64,000 nucleotides of DNA from Diadema setosum. Lineage: Eukaryota > Echinodermata > Echinoidea > Diadematoida > Diadematidae. The stretch lies in NCBI GenBank assembly GCA_033980235.1, contig CM067067.1, forward strand, positions 32,684,451 to 32,748,450, in the 5' to 3' direction. Below are positions 23,838-34,600 of the stretch, piece by piece. A program made the translations under genes and the position numbers. Under the pieces are notes generated by a model. That model saw only the letters and a program-made list of their open reading frames with translations. It had not been told where the DNA came from and ran no database searches. Positions within the stretch are counted from its first letter, which is position 1. Each line of letters begins with the position of its first letter.

Positions 23838-23954
23838 ATTGAATTGAATTGAATTGAATTGAATTGAATTGAATTGAATTGAATTGAATTGAATTGAATT
23901 GAATTGAAATGAATTGAATTGAATTGAATTGAATTGAATTAAATTGAATTGAAT
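23838..23954. repeat. (GAATT)n array, about 23 units
   Basis: The pentamer array has two single-base interruptions. It has the same unit as the tail of the LINE fragment at 20.2 kb, so it may be an expanded LINE tail. It is followed by CAT and CAG/AGC triplet runs. Confidence 0.95.
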
Positions 23955-24119
23955 CAGCATCATCATCATCAGCAGCAGCAGAAGCAGCAGCAGAAGCATC
24001 TCAGAATAAGCATCCTTTTAAAAGGTCCGATCTGGAATTCAGAACGGCATCATGAAATTAAAAGAAAAAAGCAAAGAGAAAGTCTTTCTGAATGGCGTGA
24101 TGGTGAGGGCAAGAGCTTG

Positions 24120-24180
24120 AACTAAGGGCTTGAACCCAGGGTCGGTCAATTTTGCGAACCACTCGGCCTCCCCACGTATA
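24120..24180 (-). repeat. tRNA-like SINE head or tRNA pseudogene
   Basis: On the minus strand GGCCGAGTGGTT (24157-24168) matches the A box of Leu/Ser-type tRNAs, and GGTTCAAGCCC (24126-24136) matches the B box. The spacing is too short for an intact tRNA-Leu or tRNA-Ser with its long variable arm, and I cannot fold a full cloverleaf. A tRNA-derived SINE fragment is the simplest reading. Confidence 0.5.
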
Positions 24181-26037
24181 TTGATTGGAAATATGGGAAC
24201 TCATTGTTTATTTGTTTGTTCTCACGATTACCAAGTCCTGTCGACAGGATGATACTTTCATTGGGAAGAGTCTGATGGTGTCAACCAAACAACCACTCCA
24301 AACAGACATGATTCCACACTTTCACTGGGAATATAGTACGTCAATATTTTTAGGTGTACTTTCGGATAGGATATCTTTAAATTCCTAAAATAACCTCCGC
24401 CATACAAATATGTACTCATAGCTGTAAAATGCCCACTCACAAACTATCAACAATTTGCCTTGTGTTGCTTTATTTGTGTGTGATACATGCGGGGGGGGGG
24501 GGGGTCTTTAGCCCACTCACTCCCATTGTCTGACGTCATAATCCAATGTTAGACCAAGGGAACCGGAAACGCCGCTCTTCGATTTTCGTGGGCGGCATAG
24601 ACTCCATAGCCAAAACAAGCAAGAAGATGTCTCTAACACATGGATATATACTGACGTCATTTGCAATGTCAGCATACGGGAAAAAAGAGAGTGGGTTGGG
24701 TGACTGGTTAGTGTGCTGTTTTTGAAGTCCAAACTGGAATATTTTGGTCGGTGCAAGAAGAATTAAAATCCTTATTATCATCCTAATCACTGTGTAAAGC
24801 AGAAATTTCACATAAAATCATCTAGTATGTGTGTAAGTGTTAATGTATACATGTAGATACATGTATACATATTACATATATGTATATACTTACATATACA
24901 CATTTATTTATTTGAGCGTGTATGTGCATACTGAATACCATGTGTGAATATACATGTATGTAAAATGTAGCTTAGACTTTTCAGCAACCTATTGATCTGG
25001 TACATCTTATTTTAATCTGATTTAAACTCGATCATGCCAGGACACAATCAAGGCTGGCCGAATTAGAATGTATTACATGTATTCCATGAATTGCCCCGGT
25101 TGTTCCATTTTATTCTTTTTAATAAATCTATGAATGTAACAGTCGTTTGCCATACAACAAGAATAAAAAAATATTCCTCATGCGAGTCTCCTTATTTGAA
25201 GAAATATGTGTGCGTGCATTTGTTTTATCAATGTGTAAACAGTTATATATATATATATATATACATATACATACATATAAATATAATCACATATGCCCTA
25301 ATCACTGAATGTGACCTTTACTTTTTATTTACATTATTTTTATCATGATCAGTATTTGTGTATTTGAACATCCAGATTTTGTTTTCTTCTACTCAATATT
25401 TTATGTAAACTTCAGTATAAATCCTTCTTTTTATCAGGATCATCACATAAATTTTTATACCTTGAATACACATCTTTATTTTCATTTATGATCATCACAT
25501 ATTTTTTGATATCTTTAATAATCTTTAATTTCACTATAATCATCATATTGTTTTTATGATCTTCGTTTACATATCAATTCTAATCATCATGTGTGATCCA
25601 CACATATGCTTTTTTCCAAAAAAAAAAACAAAATCGGTTTAAAATACAGTACAAGTCATGTACTTTTTAATGTACTTCGAACAGGCTTAATTTGAATGCT
25701 CCTATTATGTACTTGTTTGCCCATGATGCGAATTTGAATATTAGGAATGAGCTGGCCACAGGTAGAGAGGAAGTTAAATAAGCATACCCGAAAATGAATG
25801 TGCATTCAATAAATTAGCATCGGTGGGCACATTAGTTAACTCGAACGACGAAAAACGATTTCGAATGAATATATTTCGATGCCTGAACGTATTTGACAAA
25901 AATGACTGCTTCTAATATGAAATTGAATGACAAAACAATGAAACCAACGAGGAAAACCTATATTGTGATGATTTGGTTCAATGATTTTATTGATGGTATT
26001 ACTATGAATGCTCCGTATAATATTTATTTGAATTCAT
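24181..26037. other. AT-rich DNA without a supported gene
   Basis: Contains a 14-base G run at 24491-24504, a small palindrome at 24845-24868 (GTATACATGTA arms) and TA repeats near 25241-25263. No gene could be supported. Confidence 0.45.
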
Positions 26038-26059
26038 GTGGTGTGTGTGTGTGTGTGTG

Positions 26060-26090
<31 letters not shown>
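26038..26090. repeat. (GT)n microsatellite
   Basis: About 26 GT units with one C interruption, followed by GTCTGTCT-type degenerate units. Confidence 0.95.
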
Positions 26091-26884
26091 AAGTCAGTGT
26101 GTATGTGTCTGTCTGTTTGTCCGTCTGTCTGTGTATGTGCTGAAGTAATAGATGGATAGATCCCACTCAAGGGAAAGTTATAGGGCACACAAAGTGCATA
26201 TAAAATCAAGTCGATTTCGTGGAAAAGTGCATGGCTGAGTGTTGTTTTTTTTTTTCCTCGGTAACTTGTTCCGCATGCATAGCGTCGCATAAAGCATTCA
26301 TATGGAAAGCAAAAGTTAATGAAAACTGACGGGAAAACCCATTGACCTTGATGTGGACACATTGGTCTGGTGAGATATTTTTCTGTCTTTTGTAACTTAC
26401 ACTCGTGAACATGTATCAGGAAATGATGTGTCGAATTTCAAGTCTTGAAACTGTTTGTGTGTCCGATTTTTCTTGCACAGAAATTCAATAATCGTTTGGT
26501 TGATTTTTAATCCATCTGTTATTGAATGTGTGCGTCGCAATAACTTTGGAAGTTCTTGTTTTTGTAATAAATCATGAGAAAGCTCCTGAAAGGTAACATG
26601 GCAAAAAAAAATCACATGAGAAATCACTTAGTATGAAAATTCATCATTTGCTTTGTTTTTTTTTTTTTTGCCTTCTTTCTCTCTTTAATTGAATTCAATT
26701 GGATGCCCTTCCCGTCAGCTCGGAATTTATAGCATTAGCAACTTTCGACGTTTGTTTATTGTGATACAATTTGTATAGGGACACTATAAAAGCATTTTTG
26801 ATGGCATTCCAAACAACATTACACCCGTTAGGTCTACTGTATCTGCGAATCTCCTTGTCTTGTGGACAGCTGTCCAACGTCTTA
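26091..26884. other. AT-rich DNA without a supported gene
   Basis: Short ORFs only, with poly-T runs near 26246 and 26659. Confidence 0.45.
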
Positions 26885-26933
26885 CCCCCTCCCCCCCCCC
26901 CAAAAAAAAAAAAAAACAACAACAACAACAAAT

Positions 26934-26992
<59 letters not shown>
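26885..26992. repeat. fused C-run, A-run, (CAA)n and (AT)n
   Basis: Four different simple repeats stand end to end: C (26885-26901 with one T), A (26902-26916), CAA units, then (AT)n to 26992. Confidence 0.95.
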
Positions 26993-26995
<3 letters not shown>

Positions 26996-27182
26996 GATGT
27001 AGGGGAGAAATTACAGTCAGTGTAAACTCAGCAATACGATGAGGATTACGCTACGACATTCGTTTTCTGAGGAGAGAAGAAAAAATCGATGAAACAATCT
27101 CTGGAAATAAGACAGCGATATAGCCACAACGGACCCCATTAAATCACGCTGCATTTGAATTGATAAAACACTACATAATATC

Positions 27183-27290
27183 ATGACCACCATGGACACA
27201 ACTTTTTATCATTCGTTGAAGAAGAACATAGAAGGCGGTTGGGAAGACACTGCTGATCAATTGGATCGCCTACAATCGCTTGTTACCTAG
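27183..27290 (+). CDS. possible small ORF or terminal exon, 35 codons
   Basis: The peptide starts MTTMDTTFYHSLKKN and ends in acidic and amphipathic residues (GGWEDTADQLDRLQSLVT). Its residue composition is balanced, unlike the biased ORFs typical of this AT-rich DNA. An in-frame stop lies shortly upstream. I recognise no family. It may be a real small protein, the last exon of a gene, or chance. Confidence 0.15.
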   Translation: MTTMDTTFYHSLKKNIEGGWEDTADQLDRLQSLVT

Positions 27291-27501
27291 TGAAGGGATT
27301 GGCTGGGGAGGATCCCCACCAACCTCTGTACACCCTCGCACCAGCTGTTTTCGCAATCGGCACTTTCTGAATAACCAGTGATGTGATGGTCACGTGCTGC
27401 TCAAACAAGTCGCTTCAAGCATTAAACTTCAAAGAAATACAATACATATGTACCATATACAGGAACAATGTGGTACAACATGTGATATAAGTCACATTTA
27501 A

Positions 27502-27844
27502 AGGGACGATAAAGCTTTGGTTGACTCCTGGCTTCAGGTTTCTAACATTTTTGATGAGATAATGAGGAACCTGTTATGAATATGAACATGTAATTCTAAA
27601 TGGAATTCAAAGCGTATTTAATGAAAATTGGTTGTGAAAAGTGACCCAATAAAAGGTGGGACCCACCTTTTATTATGATCGCTTTGTTTTATTCTGTTTT
27701 TGGATATCTCAGCCATTTCAAAATCCGATTTTCTTTGAATTCCTCTTAGAACGGTATGCTCTGTAACATTTCATATTTGGTTTCTTAGTATCTTGCAAAA
27801 ATTAAAAGCTCAATCATCACCTCCACCAATACTATACCATCCCT
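27502..27844. mobile_element. TTAA-flanked palindromic MITE
   Basis: The element begins AGGGACGATA and ends in the diverged complement TACCATCCCT. Both ends abut TTAA (27498-27501 and 27845-27848), the target duplication of piggyBac and Kolobok transposons. The two halves resemble each other as inverted repeats (for example GGAATTCAAAG in both), and the centre is a 27-base palindrome at 27648-27674. No transposase is encoded. Confidence 0.7.
27648..27674. repeat. central palindrome of the TTAA MITE
   Basis: Thirteen-base perfect arms, AATAAAAGGTGGG and its complement, surround one central base. It would form a very stable hairpin with an almost absent loop, and marks the symmetry point of the element. 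Confidence 0.85.
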
Positions 27845-27848
27845 TTAA

Positions 27849-28262
27849 AGACAATTTGAAAGCTACAGCTAATGTCTCATAAGCATCCTTCTGGTGGAGA
27901 GAAGGAGACCATCGCGATGTTGGACCTTATGTTTTGTTTCGATTTTCTTATTATCGGTTGCCAAACAGTCACGATTTGTGCTTATTCTTGGCAATCGTTC
28001 TGTATGGAATTGAAGATGGCATAACGCATATGATTATATCACATAATATGTATAATTATGTATAACGAACATTTTTAAATTCTACAAAATAGCCATATTA
28101 TGCAATGCTTTATTTGTATATTATAATGTCAATGACATTGGTGAAAATTGATGTAATCATAAAGCAATGCCATACAGAGAATAAATCAATCAGATCAAAT
28201 TAAAACGAGTAGCTGAGCCGTATTCTATAGGCTACGCTTAATAACGGTTCAACCGTAGTGAC
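27849..28262. other. AT-rich DNA without a supported gene
   Basis: No coding or repeat structure seen. Confidence 0.4.
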
Positions 28263-28354
28263 AGCAAGGAGGTATATAGGGGCCTAGTCGACCAGTATGA
28301 ACCATTAAATGGTTTATACTGGCCAAGTAGGCACGTATATTTATATCTCCTTGC
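28263..28354. repeat. 90-nt foldback hairpin
   Basis: Inner arms 28292-28305 and 28309-28322 pair with one G-T position around a three-base loop (CCAGTATGAACCAT in the left arm). Pairing continues outward with interruptions to GCAAGGAG and CTCCTTGC at the outer ends. It could be a tiny foldback element or a structured transcript. Confidence 0.65.
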
Positions 28355-28358
28355 CCTT

Positions 28359-28391
28359 CAAAGGGAGGGCCAAAATTTGGCCCTCCCTTTG
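28359..28391. repeat. 33-bp odd palindrome
   Basis: Perfect 16-base arms starting CAAAGGGAGGGCC flank one central base. It begins five bases after the preceding foldback hairpin. Confidence 0.85.
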
Positions 28392-29944
28392 GTATTAGCA
28401 CGGAAGTGGAAAGTTCCCCCTCCCCGGTCTCAGTTTAACTCTATACTTTATGTAGTCCTGTAGGAGTATTGTATGTAATACAGCATTGCTCAGATGAAGT
28501 ATGATTTTTTTTTTTTTTATTGATGTAATCGTTCTGTATTCAGCGCAACTGGAATCCTACACAGCACTGTGTCGACGATTATAGAACTGCGCAAAATGCT
28601 GAGATTGACGTTACGTAGCTCCGTGGTTTGACTATTCAACACAAACATGCATCATTTTCGAAATCTTACTGTAATTGCGCTGTAATTCTCACATACCCAG
28701 TTTTCAACTTACCTGCAGGTAACGAGAAGATGTGGCTGTTGAAATACATTACATAATCTGTTATCCATCATATCAATTAAAAAAAAATACATAGAAATTT
28801 GTTCAATCGACGAACTATACCAATTTTTATACAGTCTACATAGAAATCTTTATGCAGCTCTAAAGACACGATATGCCCCCTCACCCCCCCCCCCACACAC
28901 ACAGTGCACTGATATAAATATTCCATGACAAAGTTACAAGGATATGCACACTGCCAAATAGGTAATGGGAAATTTTAGGCTCAGTATTCGAGAGGATTAA
29001 AAGAAAAACAGGAAACCCCATGATGGAAGCGCACCCTCATGATACGAGGTATAGATGCGTCATGTGTCCATGAAATTCAAGCTAATTTTAAATAATATTT
29101 AGGAATTTTGTTTTGTTTTTCTCTCTTCAAGCTGGCGAAGACAAGTCCATGCCTGCCCGTCATGCTCCTAATATCAGGTGGGTTTATGGTGTAATACAGC
29201 AACAGAAAATTTTTCCATTTTAACAGGTATTGAAATGTTGAAAGTTTCCAACACATATCTAATTTTTGTTTTTGAACGCGTGATGTGTCTTGGTCAATTT
29301 TCTTTCACTTTTACGCCCTCTTTCAAAAGATTAATAAAGTAAATTTATTGGTCTCGTGTTTCTCTCTTTATCTTGTTTCGTTTCCTGTATCTTATTGATG
29401 AAGAATAATCTGATGACCAATGACAAATATTCAGCATGAGGAGGGTGAATGTACTATCTCAGAATAATCATCCTATATATTCTTGGTTTTTGTCTGTTGT
29501 ATTCGCGAAATAGAATTTTTATGTCTTAACAATATCCAAATATCACAATATAGCTGAGCAGTATCTAATTATTCATGTGATTTAAACATCTTCTAAGTAT
29601 ATGCTAGTGAACTAACCATCCTCGTTCAATTATCGAAAGTGCTTGCTTTAAAAAAAAAAAAAAAAGAAGATATTTATCTATATATAACATGACTTTGATT
29701 CGGAACTATTCAAATGAATTTCTTTATGTAAAAAAAAAAATAGATTTGGAATTGGAAATTGATTAGATAATTGAATTTGTGTGTTTGTTGCAGACCTTAA
29801 TTGCTATGGATAATCTTTTTTCTTTTTTCTGGCACTTGGAGTCGACACTCGCTTCTTGCTTATTATTTGAGTTTCTGATTGGGATTTGTTGATGGGTACT
29901 CAACATCTAGACATGCATCAGCCGAAAATTACATACAAACCATG
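28392..29944. other. AT-rich DNA without a supported gene
   Basis: Contains a T run at 28506-28519, a C run at 28884-28893 and A runs near 29650 and 29730. No gene seen. Confidence 0.45.
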
Positions 29945-30844
29945 GGCGTAAATCCCGGGGGGGGGGGGGGGGGTGGGGGGGATATATCCCCCCCTGAAAT
30001 GGAGGAGGGGGGGATGGCCTGTACAATCATCCCCCCCTGAATTTTGAGGGAAAAAATGGAGGAAGCAGAAATGTGATTGTATCAATTTTGGCATGTTGCA
30101 TGACGTTTGTACGCCGGCTTTAAGACAGGTAACAGAGCTGAACAGTATTCTATCTTGTAGGAAAATGCATAATTTTCTCAAGCGCTCGCTCGCTTCGCTC
30201 GCTCGCGAAGAAAGTAAAATCGACATGCATTGTAAGGTGTGGCCCAGACGTGGACAACGTCAAATAGTGTAGGCCTACATGTAAACATGCTATGACGCGA
30301 GTAACTGGGGACCATCTGCAAAATATGTACGAAAAGAAACAAAAAAAAACAATAACAAAAACTATATAGCCATAATTGAACCCCCTCCATTTCCTGAATC
30401 ATTCCAGAGAAACGACAGTGACTGATGACTCAGTCAGGATACATCTATGGGTACTCAGTCAGGATACATCTATGGGCATACCCAGGGAAGATCATTGGCG
30501 TCGAGTCTATGGGGGGGGGGGGGGCAAAGGGGCATTTGCCCCACCCCTACGAATTTAATCTCGAACTTTCTAAATGGAAAATTGTCCAAATATCGCCAGA
30601 ACTATGCACCAGATCGTTGCATTGCAATCATAAACATGCAAAAGTTGCGCTATACAGGATCCCTTTCGATAAACTTTGTACACTTTTGACATTGACGTAT
30701 ATTTCCCTAATTTATCAAAGAGTGTGTAGCAGATCTTTCACTTAACAAAAGCACCCTCATTATGCAGAGGCGTCGATGGGGGGGGGGGGATGGTTCCCCC
30801 ATAAAAGTGGGACAAACAAAAGCGAAAAATATAGCTACAAACGG

Positions 30845-32400
30845 CAGTTTTTTTAGTGTAAAATGTAAAAATTTTAAAGCTCGCTCGCTCCGCTCGCTCG
30901 CATTTAACCGCTATGCCGTTCTCCTAATGTTGCTCCCACTGACTGACAGCAGTTGCGCCCGGTGCGCCCCCTTAATTTCCAAAGCGGAAAAAAAAAAAAA
31001 CAGCCACAAACGACAGTTTTGGGGACTGTTAATGTCAAAAATTTCAAGCTCACTCGCTTCGCTCGCTCGCATTCAATCATTATTCCATTCTCCTGATGTT
31101 ACTGCCAGTAATTGCCGGCAGCTGCGCCCGGTGTGCCCCCCTTAATTTCCAAAGCGAAAAAAAGAAATACAGCGACAAACGGCAGTCTTTGGACTGTAAA
31201 AAGTCAAAATTTTGAAGCTCGCTCGCCTCGCTCGCTCGCATTTGATCATTATTCTATTCTATTGATTTTGATGCCAATAATTGCCAGCAGTTTTCGCCCG
31301 GTGCGCCCCCCTTAATTTCCAAAGTGAAAAATATAGCTCCAAACGGCAGTTTTTGGACTGTAAAATGTCAAAATTTTGAAGCTCGCTCGCTTCGCTCGCT
31401 CGCATTCATCATTATGCCATTCTCCTGATGCCCTTAATTTCCAAAGTGAAAAAAAGAAATACAGCGACAAACGGCAGTCTTTGGACTGTAAAATGTAAAA
31501 ATTTTGAAGCTCGCTCGCCTCGCTCGCTCGCATTTGATCATTATTCTATTCTATTGATTTTGCTGCCAATAATTGCCAGTAGTTTTCGCCCTGTGCGCCC
31601 CCTTAATTTCCAAAGCGAAAAAAAAAAGCCACAAACGACAGTTTTTGGGACTGTAAAATGTCAAAAATTCTAAGCTCACTCGCTTCGCTCGCTCGCATTT
31701 AATCATTATGCCATTCTCCTGATGTTGCTGCCAGTAATTGCCAGCAATTTTCGCCCGTAGCGCCCCCCTTAATTTCCAAAGCGAAAAACTACAGCCACAA
31801 AGGACAGTTTTGGGGACTGTAAATAACAAAATTTTCAAGCTCACTCGCTCCGCTCGCTCGCATTTAATCGTTATGCCATTCTCCTGATGAAGCTCGCTCG
31901 CTTCGCTCGCTCGCATTTGATCATTATTCCATTCTATTGATTTTGCTGCCAGTAATTACCAGCAGTATTCGCCCGGTGCGCCCCCCTTAATTTCCAAAGC
32001 AAAAAAAAAAAAAATAAATAAATAAAATATATATATATATATGTATATATACAGCCATAAAGGACAGTTTTGGGGGCTGTAAAATATCAAAATTTTCAAG
32101 CTCACTCGCTTCGCTCGTTCGCATTAAATCATCATTCCATTCTCCTGATGTTGCTGCCAGTAATTGCCGGCAGTTGCGCCCGGTGTGCCCCCCTTAATTT
32201 CCAAAGCGAAAAAGTATAGCTACAAACGGCAGTTTTTAGACTGTGAAATGTCAAAATTTTCAAGCTCGCTCGCATTTAATCGCTTTGCCATTCTCCTGAT
32301 GTTGCGGCCAGTGATCGACAGCCCTCCTTAATTTCCAAAGCGAAGAATATAGCTACAAATGGCAGTTTTTGGACTGTAAAATGTCAAAATTTTCCCCCCT
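30845..32400 (+). repeat. satellite array, about 165-bp unit
   Basis: Each unit holds three anchors: CTTAATTTCCAAAGCG, then ACAAACGGCAGTTTTTGGAC, then GCTCGCTCGCT followed by its mirror image. The GCTCGC anchor occurs near 30878, 31048, 31215, 31379, 31507, 31672, 31838, 31889, 32098 and 32262. Most intervals are 164-170 bases; the exceptions come from a short unit, a partial unit and an (AT)n insertion at about 32025-32050. Units differ by many substitutions and indels, so the array is not newly made. Confidence 0.85.
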
Positions 32401-33085
32401 ACCATACCCTCCCCCCCCCTCGCTTGCTTCGCTCCCTCACATAACCTTAGATCAAATCCTGTCTACGCCGGTGATAGGCCCCACTATTTAGTAGGCCTTC
32501 ATAATGATGTCGCACATGCAGAGCAAGAGCCTGAAATACCACGATTTAGTCATTCAATAATATATTGTGAATATTTCATTTTCTTATTGTTTTTTTTTTT
32601 TAAAGAAAAGAAAACACATTTTTTACCAAAAGTGTGCACCAGATCGCTGAACTTCAGGGCTGAAAATGCAAAATCTTCCTCGTGTGGGAGAAGGCTACCA
32701 CCCCCATACATTTACACAACCTCCCCCCCCCCCCCCCGTTCGGTCGTTCCGCTCCCTCTCACATATATTAAAAAAAAAAATGTTTTCATACTTTTAAGGT
32801 CTGATTTTCCGCCGAAAGTCATCTGATAAGCAAAAAAAAAAAAAAAAAAAAAAAGGCAACAAGAACTTCGTCTTCATATTTTTGCTGCCACTTTCCTCCC
32901 ACATTATATTCCATGCAAAAGAGTGGGACATCCGATCCCTGTATAAAGTGTGTGTGTGTGTGAGGGGGGCACCAAGCTTCTCCCCCCCCCCCCCCCCCCC
33001 ACCCCCCCCCCCTCCCCAAGGCTGCGCCGGTCCGGTGGGCTTGTAATCGTGGTGATGGTGACCATCCCCCCCCACTCCTCAGGAC
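32401..33085. repeat. G/C homopolymer-rich remnant of the composite block
   Basis: Contains C runs at 32410-32419, 32725-32738 and 32982-33012 and an A run at 32835-32854. GTGCACCAGATCGCTGAAC at 32634 resembles ATGCACCAGATCGTTGCA near 30604, so the two pieces are related. Confidence 0.5.
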
Positions 33086-33096
33086 GGATTTACGCC

Positions 33097-33459
33097 GTTG
33101 ATACAAACAAACATAACGAATCATCCAAGAGTCGTACTGAATGAAAATCGAATTGATAATCTGCCACAGACATGCATCATTCGCGATAGTGTGGGCAAAT
33201 TTATGAACGGATGAATACGTGAATGAAAATACATGTGTATGTACATCAGTTAGATGAATAAAATATAAAATTATTTCATGCGGTACGATATAAAATTAAT
33301 TCATGCGGTACGTCATAATTACTTACTAACATAATATGATAATTATGATGTAATGGAATATAGTATTGACATGATGTTATCAGATATCATGTGTCATAAC
33401 CACGGGCGAATAGAAAAGGAGAGAAATTAACGAGAATAACAGAGAGACGTATGAAAGAG
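33097..33459. other. AT-rich DNA without a supported gene
   Basis: Short direct repeat of ATGCGGTACG near 33280 and 33303; nothing else recognised. Confidence 0.4.
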
Positions 33460-33651
33460 AGAGATAGTGACCCACATTTCTACAAGCTTGTCTTTTAGGT
33501 GGGCTTCTCTTTCCCAACAAGACAGTTATTTGAAACATTACTTTCACATGTTTATGTATACATCTTGTATTGTTGTGTACATTGTATTTTTTCCCTTGAA
33601 CTTATATAAACAAAACTTTGCTATTGGAAAAAAAAATCATTTGAATTGAAT
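33460..33651 (+). mobile_element. 5'-truncated LINE 3' end
   Basis: CTACAAGCTTGTCTTTTAGG at 33480 matches the LINE 3'-UTR hairpin loop. CCCAC (33471-33475) and GTGGG (33499-33503) close the loop and GAGA/TCTC pairs further out. The segment ends TTTGAATTGAATCG after an A run, similar to the tail of the 20.0-kb fragment. No coding part remains. Confidence 0.55.
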
Positions 33652-34240
33652 CGAGAAGGTTTCAAGTCAGGAAATCCTTTTCGTTCTGCATCGTTACGTT
33701 TCCACGCGAAGAACAATGGCGGTAACGTGGTAGCAATCTACCAACAAAACGTGTTTTAATGTTTCATGCCACTGATATTGTCGAGTCACTTGCCGCCGAC
33801 GCGTCCCTTAGCAAACACAATACATACCAAAAAATAAACTCTTTTTGAAAGACAATATTATTGTCGATGACTGTCAAGTTGACTGATGAATTATCTAGGA
33901 TGATTCACAACTCTATTGCATTGATTGAAATGAAATGTCTGCCCACCCGCAGAGAGAATATGTGTTGAGTTTGCGACAGTAAATCAACAGAGGTTCTTCA
34001 TATTTCAATTACATATTTTGCATCGTCATATTTTTTCTGTAGCAATGTTTTCTTTATAGTTGCCGCATGCGTTTTTAGTAGTGAAAATCTCGCCAATTCC
34101 CACGGCGTTGGCCACAAGTAAACATCAATCACGGTGACTGTGGACACTTGGGGTGTGCTTAGAACATTCTTAAACGGGCATAGTACTTTGCAGGGATGCA
34201 TTAAATTTGTTTATCTGTCGTCTTTACTGTCATATCTCTA
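33652..34240. other. unique DNA without a supported gene
   Basis: Moderately rich in CpG around 33670-33820. No ORF is convincing. Confidence 0.4.
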
Positions 34241-34246
34241 CGCTCG

Positions 34247-34420
34247 TATAAAACAGGCGAGGAAATCGCACTGAGAGAGCGAACTTCCCTCTTCTCCGGC
34301 ACAGCTGCGCGCGGAGAACCGTGAAGTGTGAGGTCAGACTGTAAGCGAACCTCGCAGCCAGGGACGGCCCGGCCCGCTTCCCAGCCCTCCCTCCCTCCCT
34401 GCAGTCGAAAATTATGCTAA
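34247..34420 (+). promoter_or_regulatory. candidate TATA promoter and leader
   Basis: TATAAAA at 34247-34253 is followed by a CpG-rich stretch of 150 bases, unlike the AT-rich flanks. The layout resembles a core promoter with a 5' leader. It precedes the exon candidate at 34601. Confidence 0.35.
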
Positions 34421-34600
34421 ATCACTGATGAAGATTATGGAGATTTGTTGGCGCGTTTCATTGTTTCCTATTGTCTGAGGGCTGCTATCTTTTCTTGCAC
34501 CTATGTGGATCATGAACTCTAATTTAGACAGTCTATCTAATCGCGCCTCGTACTCTTGATATGTTTTTTTTTTTTTTTTCTTTTTGCCTTTCCATTGCAG

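Larger units (their letters stand above)
29945..33096. mobile_element. composite repeat block with GGCGT-type termini
   Basis: The block opens with GGCGTAAATCC at 29945-29955 and closes with the exact reverse complement at 33086-33096. Related ends occur inside: GGCGTCGAGTCTATGG at 30497, GGCGTCGATGG at 30769 and, inverted, CTGTCTACGCC up to 32469. Each is next to long G or C runs. This suggests several insertions, possibly nested, of one repeat family. No transposase ORF is visible, so the class is unknown. Frames encoding Arg/Ala/Ser-rich peptides on the minus strand are by-products of the GCTCGCTCGC motif. Confidence 0.4.

Noticed and set aside
24120..24180. Functional tRNA gene on the minus strand
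   Set aside because: A and B boxes are present, but acceptor stem and variable arm cannot be formed.
30762..31916. Long ORFs across the satellite on both strands (Arg/Ala/Ser-rich peptides)
   Set aside because: The peptides repeat with the satellite unit and change frame between units; they are by-products of the GCTCGC motif.
30845..32400. CRISPR-like array of repeats and spacers
   Set aside because: Units of about 165 bp diverge along their whole length, spacers are homologous to each other, and the DNA is eukaryotic.
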